From positions 1,674,001 through 1,738,000 of the forward strand of contig CBDCTL010000024.1 of the NCBI GenBank assembly GCA_965222015.1: DNA of 64,000 nucleotides, read 5' to 3'. Made by a program: the position numbers and the translations under genes. Within the stretch, counting starts at the first letter, position 1. The number at the start of each line of letters is the position of its first letter. The notes under the pieces are model-generated. The model was not told the DNA's origin, searched no databases, and saw nothing but the letters and a program-made list of their open reading frames with translations. This document shows, piece by piece, positions 25,399 through 36,400 of this stretch. The stretch comes from JANQPX01 sp965222015 (GTDB taxonomy: Bacteria > Pseudomonadota > Alphaproteobacteria > Geminicoccales > Geminicoccaceae).

Positions 25399-26601
25399 AT
25401 GCTGGAACCGCCGTTCGACTTCGACGACATCATGGCGCCGATCGGCGCGGAAGCCTTCATGGCCGACTACGAGGGCAGGAAGCCGCTTCACCTCAAGGGG
25501 GGCGCCGACAAGTTCGCCAAGGTGATGACCTGGTCGCTCCTGAACGACCTGCTCGGCCAGGCGACCATCTGGTCGAACCAGTCCCTGATGCTGGTGCTCG
25601 ACAAGGAGCCGGTGCCGGCCCAGAGCTATTGCGAAGCGGCGGTCGGCCGGGATGGCGGACAGGTGCTCCGGCCCGATCCCGCGAAGGTCAAGGACTATCT
25701 CGCCAAGGGGGCGACGCTGGTCGCCAACGACATCGACCATCTGAGCGCCGGCCTCACGGCGTTCTCGCGGACCATGGAGCAGGCGCTCGGCGGCAAGGTT
25801 CAGGGCAATCTCTACTGTTCCTCCAAGCGGCGGCCGGGCTTCGCCGCGCATTTCGACACGCACGACGTCTACGCAGTGCATGTCGAGGGCACCAAGACCT
25901 GGTACGTCTATGACGGGGTCGCCGACGTTCCGATCGCCCATCCGATGTTCAAGACGCTTCCGCGCGAGCATCACGAGAAGGCCAAGGGCGAACTCCTGAT
26001 GGAAGTCCGGATGGAGCCCGGCGACATCCTCTATCTGCCCCGCGGCCAGTATCACGACGCGCTCGCCGACGAGGGTGGTGCCGTGCACATCGCCTTCGGC
26101 GTGACCTATCCGATCGGCCTCGACGTCATGTCGATGCTGTTCGAGCGCGTGGTCGCGGATCCCCTGTTCAGAGCCAATCTGCCGAGACCGGGCGCCGGCG
26201 GGCTGGAGCGGCGTCTGACGGCGCTCGGCGATGCGCTCGGTACGATCCTGAACGCCCCCAAAACGGCGGCGGCCGTCGCTGGATTTCAGAAATCCTTCTC
26301 CTATCCCCGTCACGACTACGACCTGCCGGAACTTCTGGAGACCTCGGTCGAGATGACCTGGCGGGTGCCGGGCAAGGACGTCAAGCTGATCGAGCAGGGC
26401 GGGCGCTACGGCCTGGTCCAGGCGGGATCGCGCAACGCCGTGGAAGTTCCGGCCGACGTCGCCGACATGGTGGGCTGGGTGCTCAAGAGGCAACAATTCA
26501 CCGAGACGGAGCTGTCGAAGGCCTTTTCGCAGCAGACGCCGGCGGCACTGGAAAAGCTGCTAAGCGACTTGAAAAACATGCGCTTGATCAGAGCCGTTTA
26601 G
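25399..26601 (+). CDS. JmjC/cupin-domain oxygenase (ribosomal oxygenase-like)
   Basis: A 400-residue 2-oxoglutarate/Fe(II) oxygenase of the cupin_4/JmjC type. The iron triad is His151 and Asp153 in AAHFDTHD and His219 in YLPRGQYHDA. The surrounding YAVHVEGTKTWYVY and MEPGDILYLPRG match the family containing bacterial YcfD and human MINA/NO66, which hydroxylate ribosomal proteins. The C-terminal part (about 300-400) looks like the winged-helix/dimerisation region. The ATG at 25399, after GGAGGAGAGGGAC, is preferred over an ATG at 25330. The target protein is inferred. Confidence 0.82.
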   Translation: MLEPPFDFDDIMAPIGAEAFMADYEGRKPLHLKGGADKFAKVMTWSLLNDLLGQATIWSNQSLMLVLDKEPVPAQSYCEAAVGRDGGQVLRPDPAKVKDYLAKGATLVANDIDHLSAGLTAFSRTMEQALGGKVQGNLYCSSKRRPGFAAHFDTHDVYAVHVEGTKTWYVYDGVADVPIAHPMFKTLPREHHEKAKGELLMEVRMEPGDILYLPRGQYHDALADEGGAVHIAFGVTYPIGLDVMSMLFERVVADPLFRANLPRPGAGGLERRLTALGDALGTILNAPKTAAAVAGFQKSFSYPRHDYDLPELLETSVEMTWRVPGKDVKLIEQGGRYGLVQAGSRNAVEVPADVADMVGWVLKRQQFTETELSKAFSQQTPAALEKLLSDLKNMRLIRAV

Positions 26602-26800
26602 GTCTCCCGCACCCTTTGTGTCCTTTATGCCACATCGCGACTTATTTGTTTCACTTGCAATCATTCGATTGTTGAACCGCCAGCCTTCAAATGGTTAACA
26701 GGTATTGTTGAGAGTTCGCCTCATCGGGTGCTTCAAGGGTGCAGCACTCATCTGTAAGTCGAAAAAGATGCCCTAGCGGGTGCGAGTGGAGAACGGGATC

Positions 26801-27805
26801 ATGCAAAAGAAACTACTGCTTGGCAGTACGGCTCTGGTTGGCGCTTTCGCCCTGGCGACGCCGGCCCTGGCCGACATCGAGGTGACCCTGTCGGGTCAGG
26901 TGGAGTTCGGCTCCAAGATCCATGACGACGACGCCAGAAGCGATTCGAATCGCGGCTACTACTTCTTCATGGATTCCGAGACCAAGCTGCAGGCTGAAGG
27001 CGCTGCCGACAACGGCATCAACTACAGCGGCAAGGTCGAGCTCGAGACCGACGCCGACTCCGGCGGTTCCGAGACCTTCAATTCCGACGAGGTGGTCCTG
27101 GCGTTCTGGGGTGGCTTCGGCCGTGCCGAACTCGGTCGCGAGGACGGCGCCGAGGACAGCATGTTCGTGGCCGGCGAGGACTTCGCGGCCGGCACCGGCG
27201 GCATCGACGGTGACCTCGAGAACACCACGTTTTCGGTGATCGGCAATTCCAGCGACGCCGCCAAGGTGACCTACTACACCCCGCGCGTCGGCGGCTTCCA
27301 GGTCGGCGCCAGCTTCACGCCGGACACCGGCGACGACGAGACCGGCAGCGACGACGACGCCGGCAACTTCGAGGAGCACTGGGGCGTCGGCGCCAACTTC
27401 ACCACCGCTGCTGGCGGTGCTGACATCACCCTTGCTGCCGTCGGCAGCTTCGGCGACGCCGAAGTCGGCGGCGAAGACCTCGAGGATTGGGCCGTCGGTG
27501 GCGGCGTCGAGTTCGCCGGTCTCGGGATCGGCGCCGGTTACGTCAACCACGGGGAAGCCGGCGAAGGTGACGGTGTCACCGCAGGTGTCAAATATGGCTT
27601 CGGCCCGGCCAATGTCAGCGTCACCTACTCGTACGACGACCGGGACGCGCGTGACGACGAAGTCAACTTCCTCGTCTTCAGCGCCGACTACGGCGTGTTC
27701 CCGGGCGTGACCCTGAAGGGTGACCTTGGCTTCAACGACAACGACCCGGATGGCGGTGGCGAAGAGACCACGGCCGGCGTCGTGACTCTCCAGCTCGACT
27801 ACTAA
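26801..27805 (+). CDS. outer-membrane porin
   Basis: A 334-residue Gram-negative porin. The signal peptide ends in LATPALA before DIEVTLSGQVEFG, a typical first beta-strand. Alternating aromatic strands run to a C-terminal ...VVTLQLDY. The mature protein is very acidic, with many Asp-Asp/Glu-Asp loops (SDSNRG, DDDAGNFEE, DDRDARDDE), as in porins of marine or salt-exposed alphaproteobacteria. A start at a GTG 21 bp upstream is possible, but the ATG at 26801 begins the signal peptide. The 200-bp AT-richer leader should carry its promoter, and a terminator follows. Confidence 0.88.
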   Translation: MQKKLLLGSTALVGAFALATPALADIEVTLSGQVEFGSKIHDDDARSDSNRGYYFFMDSETKLQAEGAADNGINYSGKVELETDADSGGSETFNSDEVVLAFWGGFGRAELGREDGAEDSMFVAGEDFAAGTGGIDGDLENTTFSVIGNSSDAAKVTYYTPRVGGFQVGASFTPDTGDDETGSDDDAGNFEEHWGVGANFTTAAGGADITLAAVGSFGDAEVGGEDLEDWAVGGGVEFAGLGIGAGYVNHGEAGEGDGVTAGVKYGFGPANVSVTYSYDDRDARDDEVNFLVFSADYGVFPGVTLKGDLGFNDNDPDGGGEETTAGVVTLQLDY

Positions 27806-27823
27806 GTCCGGCTGTAAGTGGAT

Positions 27824-27852
27824 CGGGGTGGCGGCGAGCCGCCACCCCGTTT
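27824..27852 (+). terminator. rho-independent terminator after porin
   Basis: A GC-rich hairpin has 11-12 paired bases (CGGGGTGGCGGC with GCCGCCACCCCG), a 2-nt loop and a short TTT run. It lies about 20 bp after the porin stop codon. Confidence 0.85.
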
Positions 27853-27991
27853 CGCTCCAAAGTCGTTTATTTGCCGTTGAAGTTCTCTTTTTCCGTCTAA
27901 TTTGACACTTGCATTCAAGGGCTTTCGGACTCATACTTGCCGGGTTAATGAAACAGGCGCGCAGACGCCGACGAAAGGTTCAAGAACGCCG

Positions 27992-28768
27992 ATGCCAGTC
28001 CGTGGAAAGTCACTCCTGATCGTTGCTGTCGCCGCTGCCGCGGTCGCCGGTGGTGGCCAGGTGCTGGCCGCCGAAAGCTCGTTCGCGGGCGGTGGCGTGC
28101 TGCAGGACGGATTTCAGGCGTTACAGCAGCAGTTGGCCAGCCAGAACGGCTCGGCGGCGGAAGCTCGTGTCAGCCTGGTCGACGGCAGTTCGCCGGTGAT
28201 CGGCTTCACGCCGCGTTTCTCCGGCGTTCCCATCGGGTTGCAGGACGGCGTTTCCGTCGATCGCGGTTCGGTGCTCAAGACACGTCTGAGCGGTAATACC
28301 GTTGGCCGCCAGCCCGACGGCCGGGCGATGCAGTATGAACGCTCGCACGATCTCGGCCTGGTCAAGGTCGATCTGTCGGCGATCGCGGGCTATGCGGACC
28401 GTGGAGACTACGATCTCGGCCAGTCCTCGACTTTCGGCTTCGGCGGTGATCTGCAGATCGAAGGTCTGGAAGGTCTGCGCTTCGGGGCGTCCTACAATCG
28501 GCGCGACGAGTCCCTCGGCCTTGCCCGGGATCGGGTCACGGCCGGTCTGGGCTATGATTTCGGCGTTCTCGACACCCGTCTGAGCGTGTCGAACGTGTCA
28601 CAGTACGACATCAATGGCGTGCCGACCGACGAGCAGCAGGTCTGGGTCGTCGGCGGGCAGATGGAGCTCTCGTCCAGGCTGGTTGTCGGCGGCGATCTGG
28701 CCTACAGCACGAGCCTCGACGGTACGGAAGACACGAGCGGCGTCGTAAACTTCCGCTTCAACTTCTAG
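27992..28768 (+). CDS. porin-like outer-membrane beta-barrel protein
   Basis: A 258-residue exported protein with a long signal peptide ending GGGQVLA before AESSFAGGG. The second half shows amphipathic strands (LRFGASYNRRDESL, TAGLGYDFGVLDTRLSV, LVVGGDLAYSTSL) and ends in VNFRFNF. A terminal Phe of this kind is used by the BAM complex to recognise outer-membrane proteins. It follows the porin after a terminator and probably has its own promoter. No specific family is recognised. Seven upstream codon-rich frames were left out because the ATG at 27992 starts the signal peptide. Confidence 0.75.
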   Translation: MPVRGKSLLIVAVAAAAVAGGGQVLAAESSFAGGGVLQDGFQALQQQLASQNGSAAEARVSLVDGSSPVIGFTPRFSGVPIGLQDGVSVDRGSVLKTRLSGNTVGRQPDGRAMQYERSHDLGLVKVDLSAIAGYADRGDYDLGQSSTFGFGGDLQIEGLEGLRFGASYNRRDESLGLARDRVTAGLGYDFGVLDTRLSVSNVSQYDINGVPTDEQQVWVVGGQMELSSRLVVGGDLAYSTSLDGTEDTSGVVNFRFNF

Positions 28769-28843
28769 CGTTTCGCCGGCGCCGGGCCTATCTTCGACAT
28801 CGAAAGCACGACTTCTCCCGTCGACCGTTGGCGCAGGTTCCTC

Positions 28844-29416
28844 ATGGCGATCAAGACGTTCAAGACAACCATCGTCCTTCCTCTGCTCGGTGGGCTGGTC
28901 CTCGCCGGCTGTCAGGGTCTGACGGTCGAGGAGCCGGAACCCTACGTCACCGAGCAGAAGGACAAGATTCGCCAGCAGTCGGGCACGATCCACGGCAACG
29001 ACAAGGGCTTCGTCCTCTACAGCGATCGCGAGGATTCCGATGAAAGCGGTATCCTGCAGCGTGACGACGAGGGCGGTGGTCATTCCAACGGTGTGTCCGG
29101 CGGCGCCAATCCCTATCTATGGCAGGCGTCCCTCGAAAGCCTCGACTTCATGCCGCTGGCCCAGGCCGACTCCCAGGGCGGCGTGATCATCAGCGACTGG
29201 TACGCGCCGCCCGAGACGCCGGACGAGCGCTTCAAGGTCACCGTCTACATTCTCGATCAGTCGCTGCGCGCCGACGCCGTCAAGGTCGCGGTGTTTCGCC
29301 AGACCGGCGGTGGCGGCGGCTGGGTGGACGCTGAGGTCGACCCGGCGACCGCGCGCGGGCTCGAAGACAACATCCTGAAACGCGCGCGGGAACTTCGCCT
29401 CGCTGCCGCGGGCTGA
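28844..29416 (+). CDS. DUF3576 lipoprotein
   Basis: A 190-residue lipoprotein with lipobox LAGC (Cys23). The conserved DUF3576 core reads ANPYLWQASLESLDFMPLAQ, then GGVIISDWYAPPETPDERFK and VTVYILDQSLRADAVKVAVF, a highly conserved alphaproteobacterial envelope family of unknown role. It regularly precedes leuS, lptE and holA, as it does here, which suggests an outer-membrane link with LptE. Confidence 0.9.
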   Translation: MAIKTFKTTIVLPLLGGLVLAGCQGLTVEEPEPYVTEQKDKIRQQSGTIHGNDKGFVLYSDREDSDESGILQRDDEGGGHSNGVSGGANPYLWQASLESLDFMPLAQADSQGGVIISDWYAPPETPDERFKVTVYILDQSLRADAVKVAVFRQTGGGGGWVDAEVDPATARGLEDNILKRARELRLAAAG

Positions 29417-29437
29417 ACCAGGGGGCGCACCTTCCCG

Positions 29438-29480
29438 GCTCCATCCCCGGCCAAGCTCCATCCCTGGCCCGCTCCATCCC
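29438..29480. repeat. three short direct repeats
   Basis: The decamer GCTCCATCCC occurs three times at 16- to 17-bp spacing (29438, 29455, 29471), with CGGCC- or TGGCC-type spacers. It lies between the DUF3576 gene and leuS. Function unknown; a leader or binding-site array is possible. Confidence 0.6.
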
Positions 29481-29557
29481 TTGAAAGACTGGAAAACTGG
29501 CCAGAGGTGCCGTACATCACCGGTCTGACAGCAATTTCCGGCACGAGAAGATTCCCG

Positions 29558-32140
<2,583 letters not shown>

Positions 32141-32151
32141 AGGGAAGAGGA

Positions 32152-32673
32152 TTGAAACGGCGATCGGTCGTCGTCTCGGGACTGGCCCTCGCTCTTGCGG
32201 GGGCGCTCGGCGCCTGCGGCTTTCGCCCGCTGCTGCTCCAGGCCGAAGGCGACGACGGCGTCCGCAGCCAGCTCGCCGCGGTGCGCGTCAGTGGCCTGGG
32301 CGGCCGGCTCGGCCAGCAATTGCAGATCGCGCTCGAGGACAATCTCGATCCCACCTCGACCGGCCTCGCCACACGTTACGATCTCAGGATCAACCTCACC
32401 AACACCAACAGCGCGCTCGCGATCCAGCTCGACAACACCATCACCCGCTACAACCTGACCCTGACCGCGGGCTTCGTGCTCAGGGACGATGCGAGCCGCG
32501 ACGTCCTCTATCAGTCCACGGTGCAGCGCGTCGCCAGCTACAATCTGCGGCGCGCCCCGTTCTCGACCCTCACCGCCAAGCAGGACGCCGAACGCCGCGC
32601 GGCCAAGGAGATCGCGAACGACATCCGCACGCTGCTCGCCCTCCATTTTCAGCGGCAGGCGGGCGAGGCATGA
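32152..32673 (+). CDS. lptE: LPS-assembly lipoprotein LptE
   Basis: A 173-residue lipoprotein with lipobox LGAC (Cys22). LptE plugs the LptD barrel that inserts lipopolysaccharide into the outer leaflet. Identity rests on the mature start GFRPLLL, the AVRVSGLGGRLGQQLQIALED segment and the constant alphaproteobacterial position between leuS and holA. It starts with TTG at 32152, preceded by GGAAGAGG. The gene overlaps holA by 4 bp. Confidence 0.85.
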   Translation: MKRRSVVVSGLALALAGALGACGFRPLLLQAEGDDGVRSQLAAVRVSGLGGRLGQQLQIALEDNLDPTSTGLATRYDLRINLTNTNSALAIQLDNTITRYNLTLTAGFVLRDDASRDVLYQSTVQRVASYNLRRAPFSTLTAKQDAERRAAKEIANDIRTLLALHFQRQAGEA

Positions 32674-33707
32674 AGATCACCGCAGGCCAGATCGACCGCT
32701 TCCTGCGCAAACCCGACCCGAAAACGCCGGTCGTGCTGGTCTACGGCCCCGACGAGGGGCTGGTGCGCGAGCGGGTCGACGTGCTGATCAAATCGGTGCT
32801 CGACGATCCGAGCGACCCGTTTCGGTTGAGCGATCTCGCCGCCGATCAGGTCCGCTCCGATCCGGCCCTGCTGGCGGACGAGGCGCGGGCGCTCTGCCTC
32901 ATGGGCGGCCGGCGCGTCGTCCGGGTCCGCCAGGCCGGCGACGCGCTCAAACATGCCGTCAAGGGCCTGCTGGAGCTCGAAACCGTCGACGCGCTGGTGG
33001 TCATCGAAAGCGGCGATCTCGGTCGCGCGTCGTCCCTTCGAAAGCAGATCGAGCAGGCGTCGAACGCGGCCGCATTGCCCTGCTACCGGGACGAGGGCCG
33101 CGATCTCGGCAGCCTGATCGACCGGCTGCTCGCCGAACGCCACCTGCGCGCCGATCGCGAGGCGAGAGCCTATCTGATCGAGCATCTGGGCGGCGATCGC
33201 GCGGTCACCCGCGCCGAACTCGACAAGCTCGCCCTCTATGTCGATGCGTCGGCGGGGCAGCCGAAGGCCGTCGGTTTCGACGACGTCGCCGGCATGATCG
33301 GCGACAGCGCCGCGGTCGGCCTCGACGATCTCGCCCACGCCACCACCCTCGGCGACGCCAAAAGCCTGGAGCGCTGTCTTGATCGGCTGCTCGGCGAGGG
33401 CCAGGCGCCGATCCGCCTGATCCGCACATTGCTCAATCACGTGACGAGGCTTCGTCGCATGGCGCTCCTGATCGAGCGCGGCGAGAGCGCCGATCGCGCG
33501 ATCGGCCAGGCGCGTCCGCCGATCCATTTCAGGCGAAAAGGCGACGTCAAGACGGCGCTCCGGCGCTGGCCAGCACCCTCCCTCGCCGCGGCGCAGGCGC
33601 GTCTCCTCACTGTCGAGATCGCCTGCAAGACCACGGGCCGGCCGGACGCGCTTCTCTGCCGCGAGGCGCTGTTTTCGATCTGCCGCCACCGACACCGCAC
33701 CGACTGA
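32670..33707 (+). CDS. holA: DNA polymerase III delta subunit
   Basis: A 345-residue clamp-loader subunit that opens the sliding clamp. The N-terminal AAA-like fold includes VVLVYGPDEGLVRERVD, DPFRLSDLAADQ, LMGGRRVVRVR and ALVVIESGDL. The C-terminal collar contains GEGQAPIRLIRTLLNHVTRL. The ATG overlaps the lptE stop codon (ATGA). The 3' end is convergent with the aldo/keto reductase gene. Confidence 0.93.
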   Translation: MKITAGQIDRFLRKPDPKTPVVLVYGPDEGLVRERVDVLIKSVLDDPSDPFRLSDLAADQVRSDPALLADEARALCLMGGRRVVRVRQAGDALKHAVKGLLELETVDALVVIESGDLGRASSLRKQIEQASNAAALPCYRDEGRDLGSLIDRLLAERHLRADREARAYLIEHLGGDRAVTRAELDKLALYVDASAGQPKAVGFDDVAGMIGDSAAVGLDDLAHATTLGDAKSLERCLDRLLGEGQAPIRLIRTLLNHVTRLRRMALLIERGESADRAIGQARPPIHFRRKGDVKTALRRWPAPSLAAAQARLLTVEIACKTTGRPDALLCREALFSICRHRHRTD

Positions 33708-33722
33708 CCGGCGCGGCTGAGA

Positions 33723-34538
33723 TCAGTTGGCGCGGCCCCAGATCGGGGTCAGGCCGGGGGGCTGGATCATCTTGCCGTCGGGGCTCGCGATGTCGTCGAT
33801 CCGCCGCATGTCGTCGTCGCCGAGCGCGATCTCGCGGCTCTCCAGATTGGCTTTTGCGCGCTCCCGGTTCCGGCTCATGGGAATGGCGGCGATGCCCTGC
33901 TGGACCAGCCAGGCGATGGCGATCTGGGCCGGTGACCTGCCATGGGCCTCGCCGATCGCGTTCAGCGTCGGATCGTCCAGCACCTTGCCGCGCGCCACCG
34001 GGCAGTAGGCGGTCAGCCGGATGCCGAGGTCGGCGGCGGCCTCGATGGTCGGGCGCTGATCGACGAAGGGATGGAGCTCGATCTGATTGCACGCGATGCG
34101 GCCGCCGGCGAGTTCCTGCGCGCGGGCGAGGTCGGCCGGGTTGAAATTGCTGACCCCGATGGTCCGGGCCCGGCCGTTTTCGAGCGCGGCCACCAGACGC
34201 CCGATCACGTCCGGCATCTCCAGGCTCGGATGCGGCCAGTGCAGAAGCAGGAGATCGACCTGCTCGACCCCGAGCGCTTCCAGGCTCCGCGCCACGCTCG
34301 GCGCGAACGCGGCCTCGTCGTAATTGTCGGGATGGACCTTCGTGGTCAGAAAAATCTCGTCGCGATCGAGGCCGGATGCGGCGATCGCCTGGCCGACCTC
34401 CGCCTCGTTCGCGTACATCTGGGCGGTGTCCAGATGCCGATAGCCGAGCTCCAGCGCCATCGCCGTGCACGCCTTGGCCTCCCCGCCCTTCAGGGGAAAG
34501 GTGCCATAGCCGAGAAGCGGCATGTCGATGGATGTCAT
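33723..34538 (-). CDS. aldo/keto reductase (DkgA/DkgB-like)
   Basis: A 271-residue NADPH-dependent TIM-barrel reductase. The catalytic tetrad is visible: Asp in GYRHLDTAQMYANE, Tyr in the same segment, Lys in FLTTKVHPDNYDE and His in LLLLHWPHP. GRIACNQIELHPF and the ending IPMSRNRERAKANLES match the 2,5-diketo-D-gluconate/methylglyoxal reductase group. Convergent with holA. Physiological substrate not known. Confidence 0.9.
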   Translation of the reverse strand: MTSIDMPLLGYGTFPLKGGEAKACTAMALELGYRHLDTAQMYANEAEVGQAIAASGLDRDEIFLTTKVHPDNYDEAAFAPSVARSLEALGVEQVDLLLLHWPHPSLEMPDVIGRLVAALENGRARTIGVSNFNPADLARAQELAGGRIACNQIELHPFVDQRPTIEAAADLGIRLTAYCPVARGKVLDDPTLNAIGEAHGRSPAQIAIAWLVQQGIAAIPMSRNRERAKANLESREIALGDDDMRRIDDIASPDGKMIQPPGLTPIWGRAN

Positions 34539-34820
34539 GATCCCAGTTTCCCGCTCATGATCGCTGTCTCCCGCTGAAGCGTTCGTACGTTGACGCGGCC
34601 AAACCCGCCTTTCACGAGCTTACCGCGGCGTTCGAGGTCTGGCGAGGCCGCGCTGCGGGCGGATGCCGCGAAGCGCCTCCCGATTCTCGACCGGGCCGTG
34701 AGTGCAGTCACCGGTGAACAAATCCACGCGATCATTCCGGAGATTCACGGATCGACGATGGACCAAACGGGGCTCTCTCCTGTTTGCTTCCCGTCCCCAT
34801 CGACCACCGAAAGGTTCCGG

Positions 34821-35915
34821 ATGACCTCGGATCGCGCCTCGATCGACCCTCGCTGCCTGCCGGCCGCGGCGCCCGCGGCACTGCTCGGTCTCGGCACGGC
34901 CGTGCCGCCTCATCGCCTCGATCAGCGGGAGATCGCGACCATCGCGCGAAAACTGTTCGCCGAGCGCTACCCGGATTTCGAGCGGCTGGCCGCGGTCTTC
35001 TACACGGCCGGCATCACCGCCCGGCACATGGTGATGCCGACCGAATGGTATATGAGCGAGCGCAACTGGCCGGATCGCACCGAGGCCTATCTGGCGGGCG
35101 CCGAGGCCCTCTTCATCGACGCCGCGGAAAAGGCGCTCGCGTCCGCGGGACTCGAGGCGGGCGAGGTCGATACCGTGGTCACCGTGTCCTCCACCGGGGT
35201 GACCACGCCCAGCCTCGAAGCCCGGGTCGCCGGCGTCATGGGCTTTCGGCCGGACGTCTCCAGGGTGCCGGTGTTCGGGCTCGGCTGTGCGGGCGGCGCC
35301 GCCGGCCTTTCCCTCGCCGCCAGGCTCGCCGAAGCGAGGCCGGGCTCGAACGTGCTGATGGTCGCGGTCGAGATCTGCTCGGTCGCCTTTCGCCTCGACG
35401 ATCTCAGCAAGGCCAATATCGTGGCGACGGCGCTGTTCGCGGACGGCGCCGCGGCCTGCGTCCTGCGCGCGGGCGAAGAGGGGCTTTGCCGGATCGAGGG
35501 GGCGGGCGAGCATACCTGGCCGGAGACGCTGAACATCATGGGCTGGAACGTCGATCCCGAAGGTCTCGGCGTGATCTTCGACCGCGACATTCCGCCCTTC
35601 GCCGCCCGCCATTTCGGCCCGGCGATCGCAGCGATTCTCGGGCGCATGGGGCTCGGCACGGCGGATGTCGGCCGCTTTTGCTGCCATCCCGGCGGGGCGA
35701 AGGTGATCCTGGCCCTGGAGGAGACGCTGGCGCTGGAGCGCCGCGCCCTCGATCACGAGCGGGCGGTGCTCGCGGATTACGGCAACATGTCGGCGCCGAC
35801 CGTGTTCTTCGTGCTCGAGCGGCTGATCCGGGCGGGACTGCCGGCGCGCACGGCGCTGACCGCGCTCGGCCCCGGCTTTTCGACCCATTGCGTGGCGCTC
35901 GCGAGGGGGCCATGA
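34821..35915 (+). CDS. type III polyketide synthase (chalcone synthase family)
   Basis: A 364-residue homodimeric ketosynthase that extends an acyl-CoA with malonyl-CoA and cyclises the product. The catalytic triad is Cys156 in FGLGCAGGAAGLS, His289 in CCHPGGAKVI and Asn322 in YGNMSAPTVFF. The ATG at 34821 follows AAAGG, although the frame is open to 34590. The next two genes overlap it in sequence by 4 bp each: an isoprenylcysteine-type methyltransferase and a DHA2 exporter. That order resembles alkylresorcinol/alkylpyrone loci such as bpsAB and srsAB. Confidence 0.92.
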   Translation: MTSDRASIDPRCLPAAAPAALLGLGTAVPPHRLDQREIATIARKLFAERYPDFERLAAVFYTAGITARHMVMPTEWYMSERNWPDRTEAYLAGAEALFIDAAEKALASAGLEAGEVDTVVTVSSTGVTTPSLEARVAGVMGFRPDVSRVPVFGLGCAGGAAGLSLAARLAEARPGSNVLMVAVEICSVAFRLDDLSKANIVATALFADGAAACVLRAGEEGLCRIEGAGEHTWPETLNIMGWNVDPEGLGVIFDRDIPPFAARHFGPAIAAILGRMGLGTADVGRFCCHPGGAKVILALEETLALERRALDHERAVLADYGNMSAPTVFFVLERLIRAGLPARTALTALGPGFSTHCVALARGP

Positions 35916-36400
35916 CCTTTGCCGTTCTGATCCTTTCCCTGGTGACGCTGCAGCGCCTCGGCGAGCTCTGGCTTGCGCGGCGCAACACCCGCTGGCTCGT
36001 GGAGCGCGGCGGCAGGGAGGTGTCGCCCGAGCACTACCCGTTGATCGTCATCCTGCACGCCGCCTGGCTGATCGGGCTCTGGGTTCTCGCCCATGATCGC
36101 GCACCGGTCCTGCACTGGCTCGGCCTGTTCCTGGTCCTGCAGGCAGCGCGTCTCTGGGTGCTCGCGACCCTCGGGCGGCGCTGGACCACGCGCATCATCG
36201 TCCTGCCGAGGGCGCCGCTGGTGACCGGCGGGCCCTTTCGCTACGTCTCGCATCCGAACTACCTGGTGGTCGCCGCCGAGATTCTCGTTCTGCCGCTCGT
36301 CTTCGGTCTCTTCTGGTACGGTGTCCTGTTCTCGATCCTGAACGCGATCGTCCTCAACATCCGCATCCGCGCCGAGAACGAAGCGCTCGCGGGATCATGA
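35912..36400 (+). CDS. isoprenylcysteine carboxyl methyltransferase-family protein
   Basis: A 162-residue membrane methyltransferase with four to five hydrophobic segments. The C-terminal motif GPFRYVSHPNYLVVAAEILVLPLVFGLF plus ENEAL is the SAM-binding signature of the ICMT/phospholipid-methyltransferase fold. In Bacillus and Streptomyces the same family (BpsB, SrsB) O-methylates products of a type III PKS. Its ATGA overlap with the PKS gene makes this role likely here. Confidence 0.87.
   Translation: MTFAVLILSLVTLQRLGELWLARRNTRWLVERGGREVSPEHYPLIVILHAAWLIGLWVLAHDRAPVLHWLGLFLVLQAARLWVLATLGRRWTTRIIVLPRAPLVTGGPFRYVSHPNYLVVAAEILVLPLVFGLFWYGVLFSILNAIVLNIRIRAENEALAGS

Noticed and set aside
24568..26496. 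A 642-codon open frame on the minus strand across the YggS and cupin genes
   Set aside because: Only the downstream 234 codons match YggS; the rest is antisense to the cupin gene, whose iron-binding motifs are clear.
29438..29480. CRISPR-like array
   Set aside because: Three 10-bp repeats with 6- to 7-bp spacers are far too short for CRISPR.
34590..34820. N-terminal extension of the polyketide synthase
   Set aside because: The frame is open, but the sequence is unlike the family and the ATG at 34821 has a ribosome-binding site.
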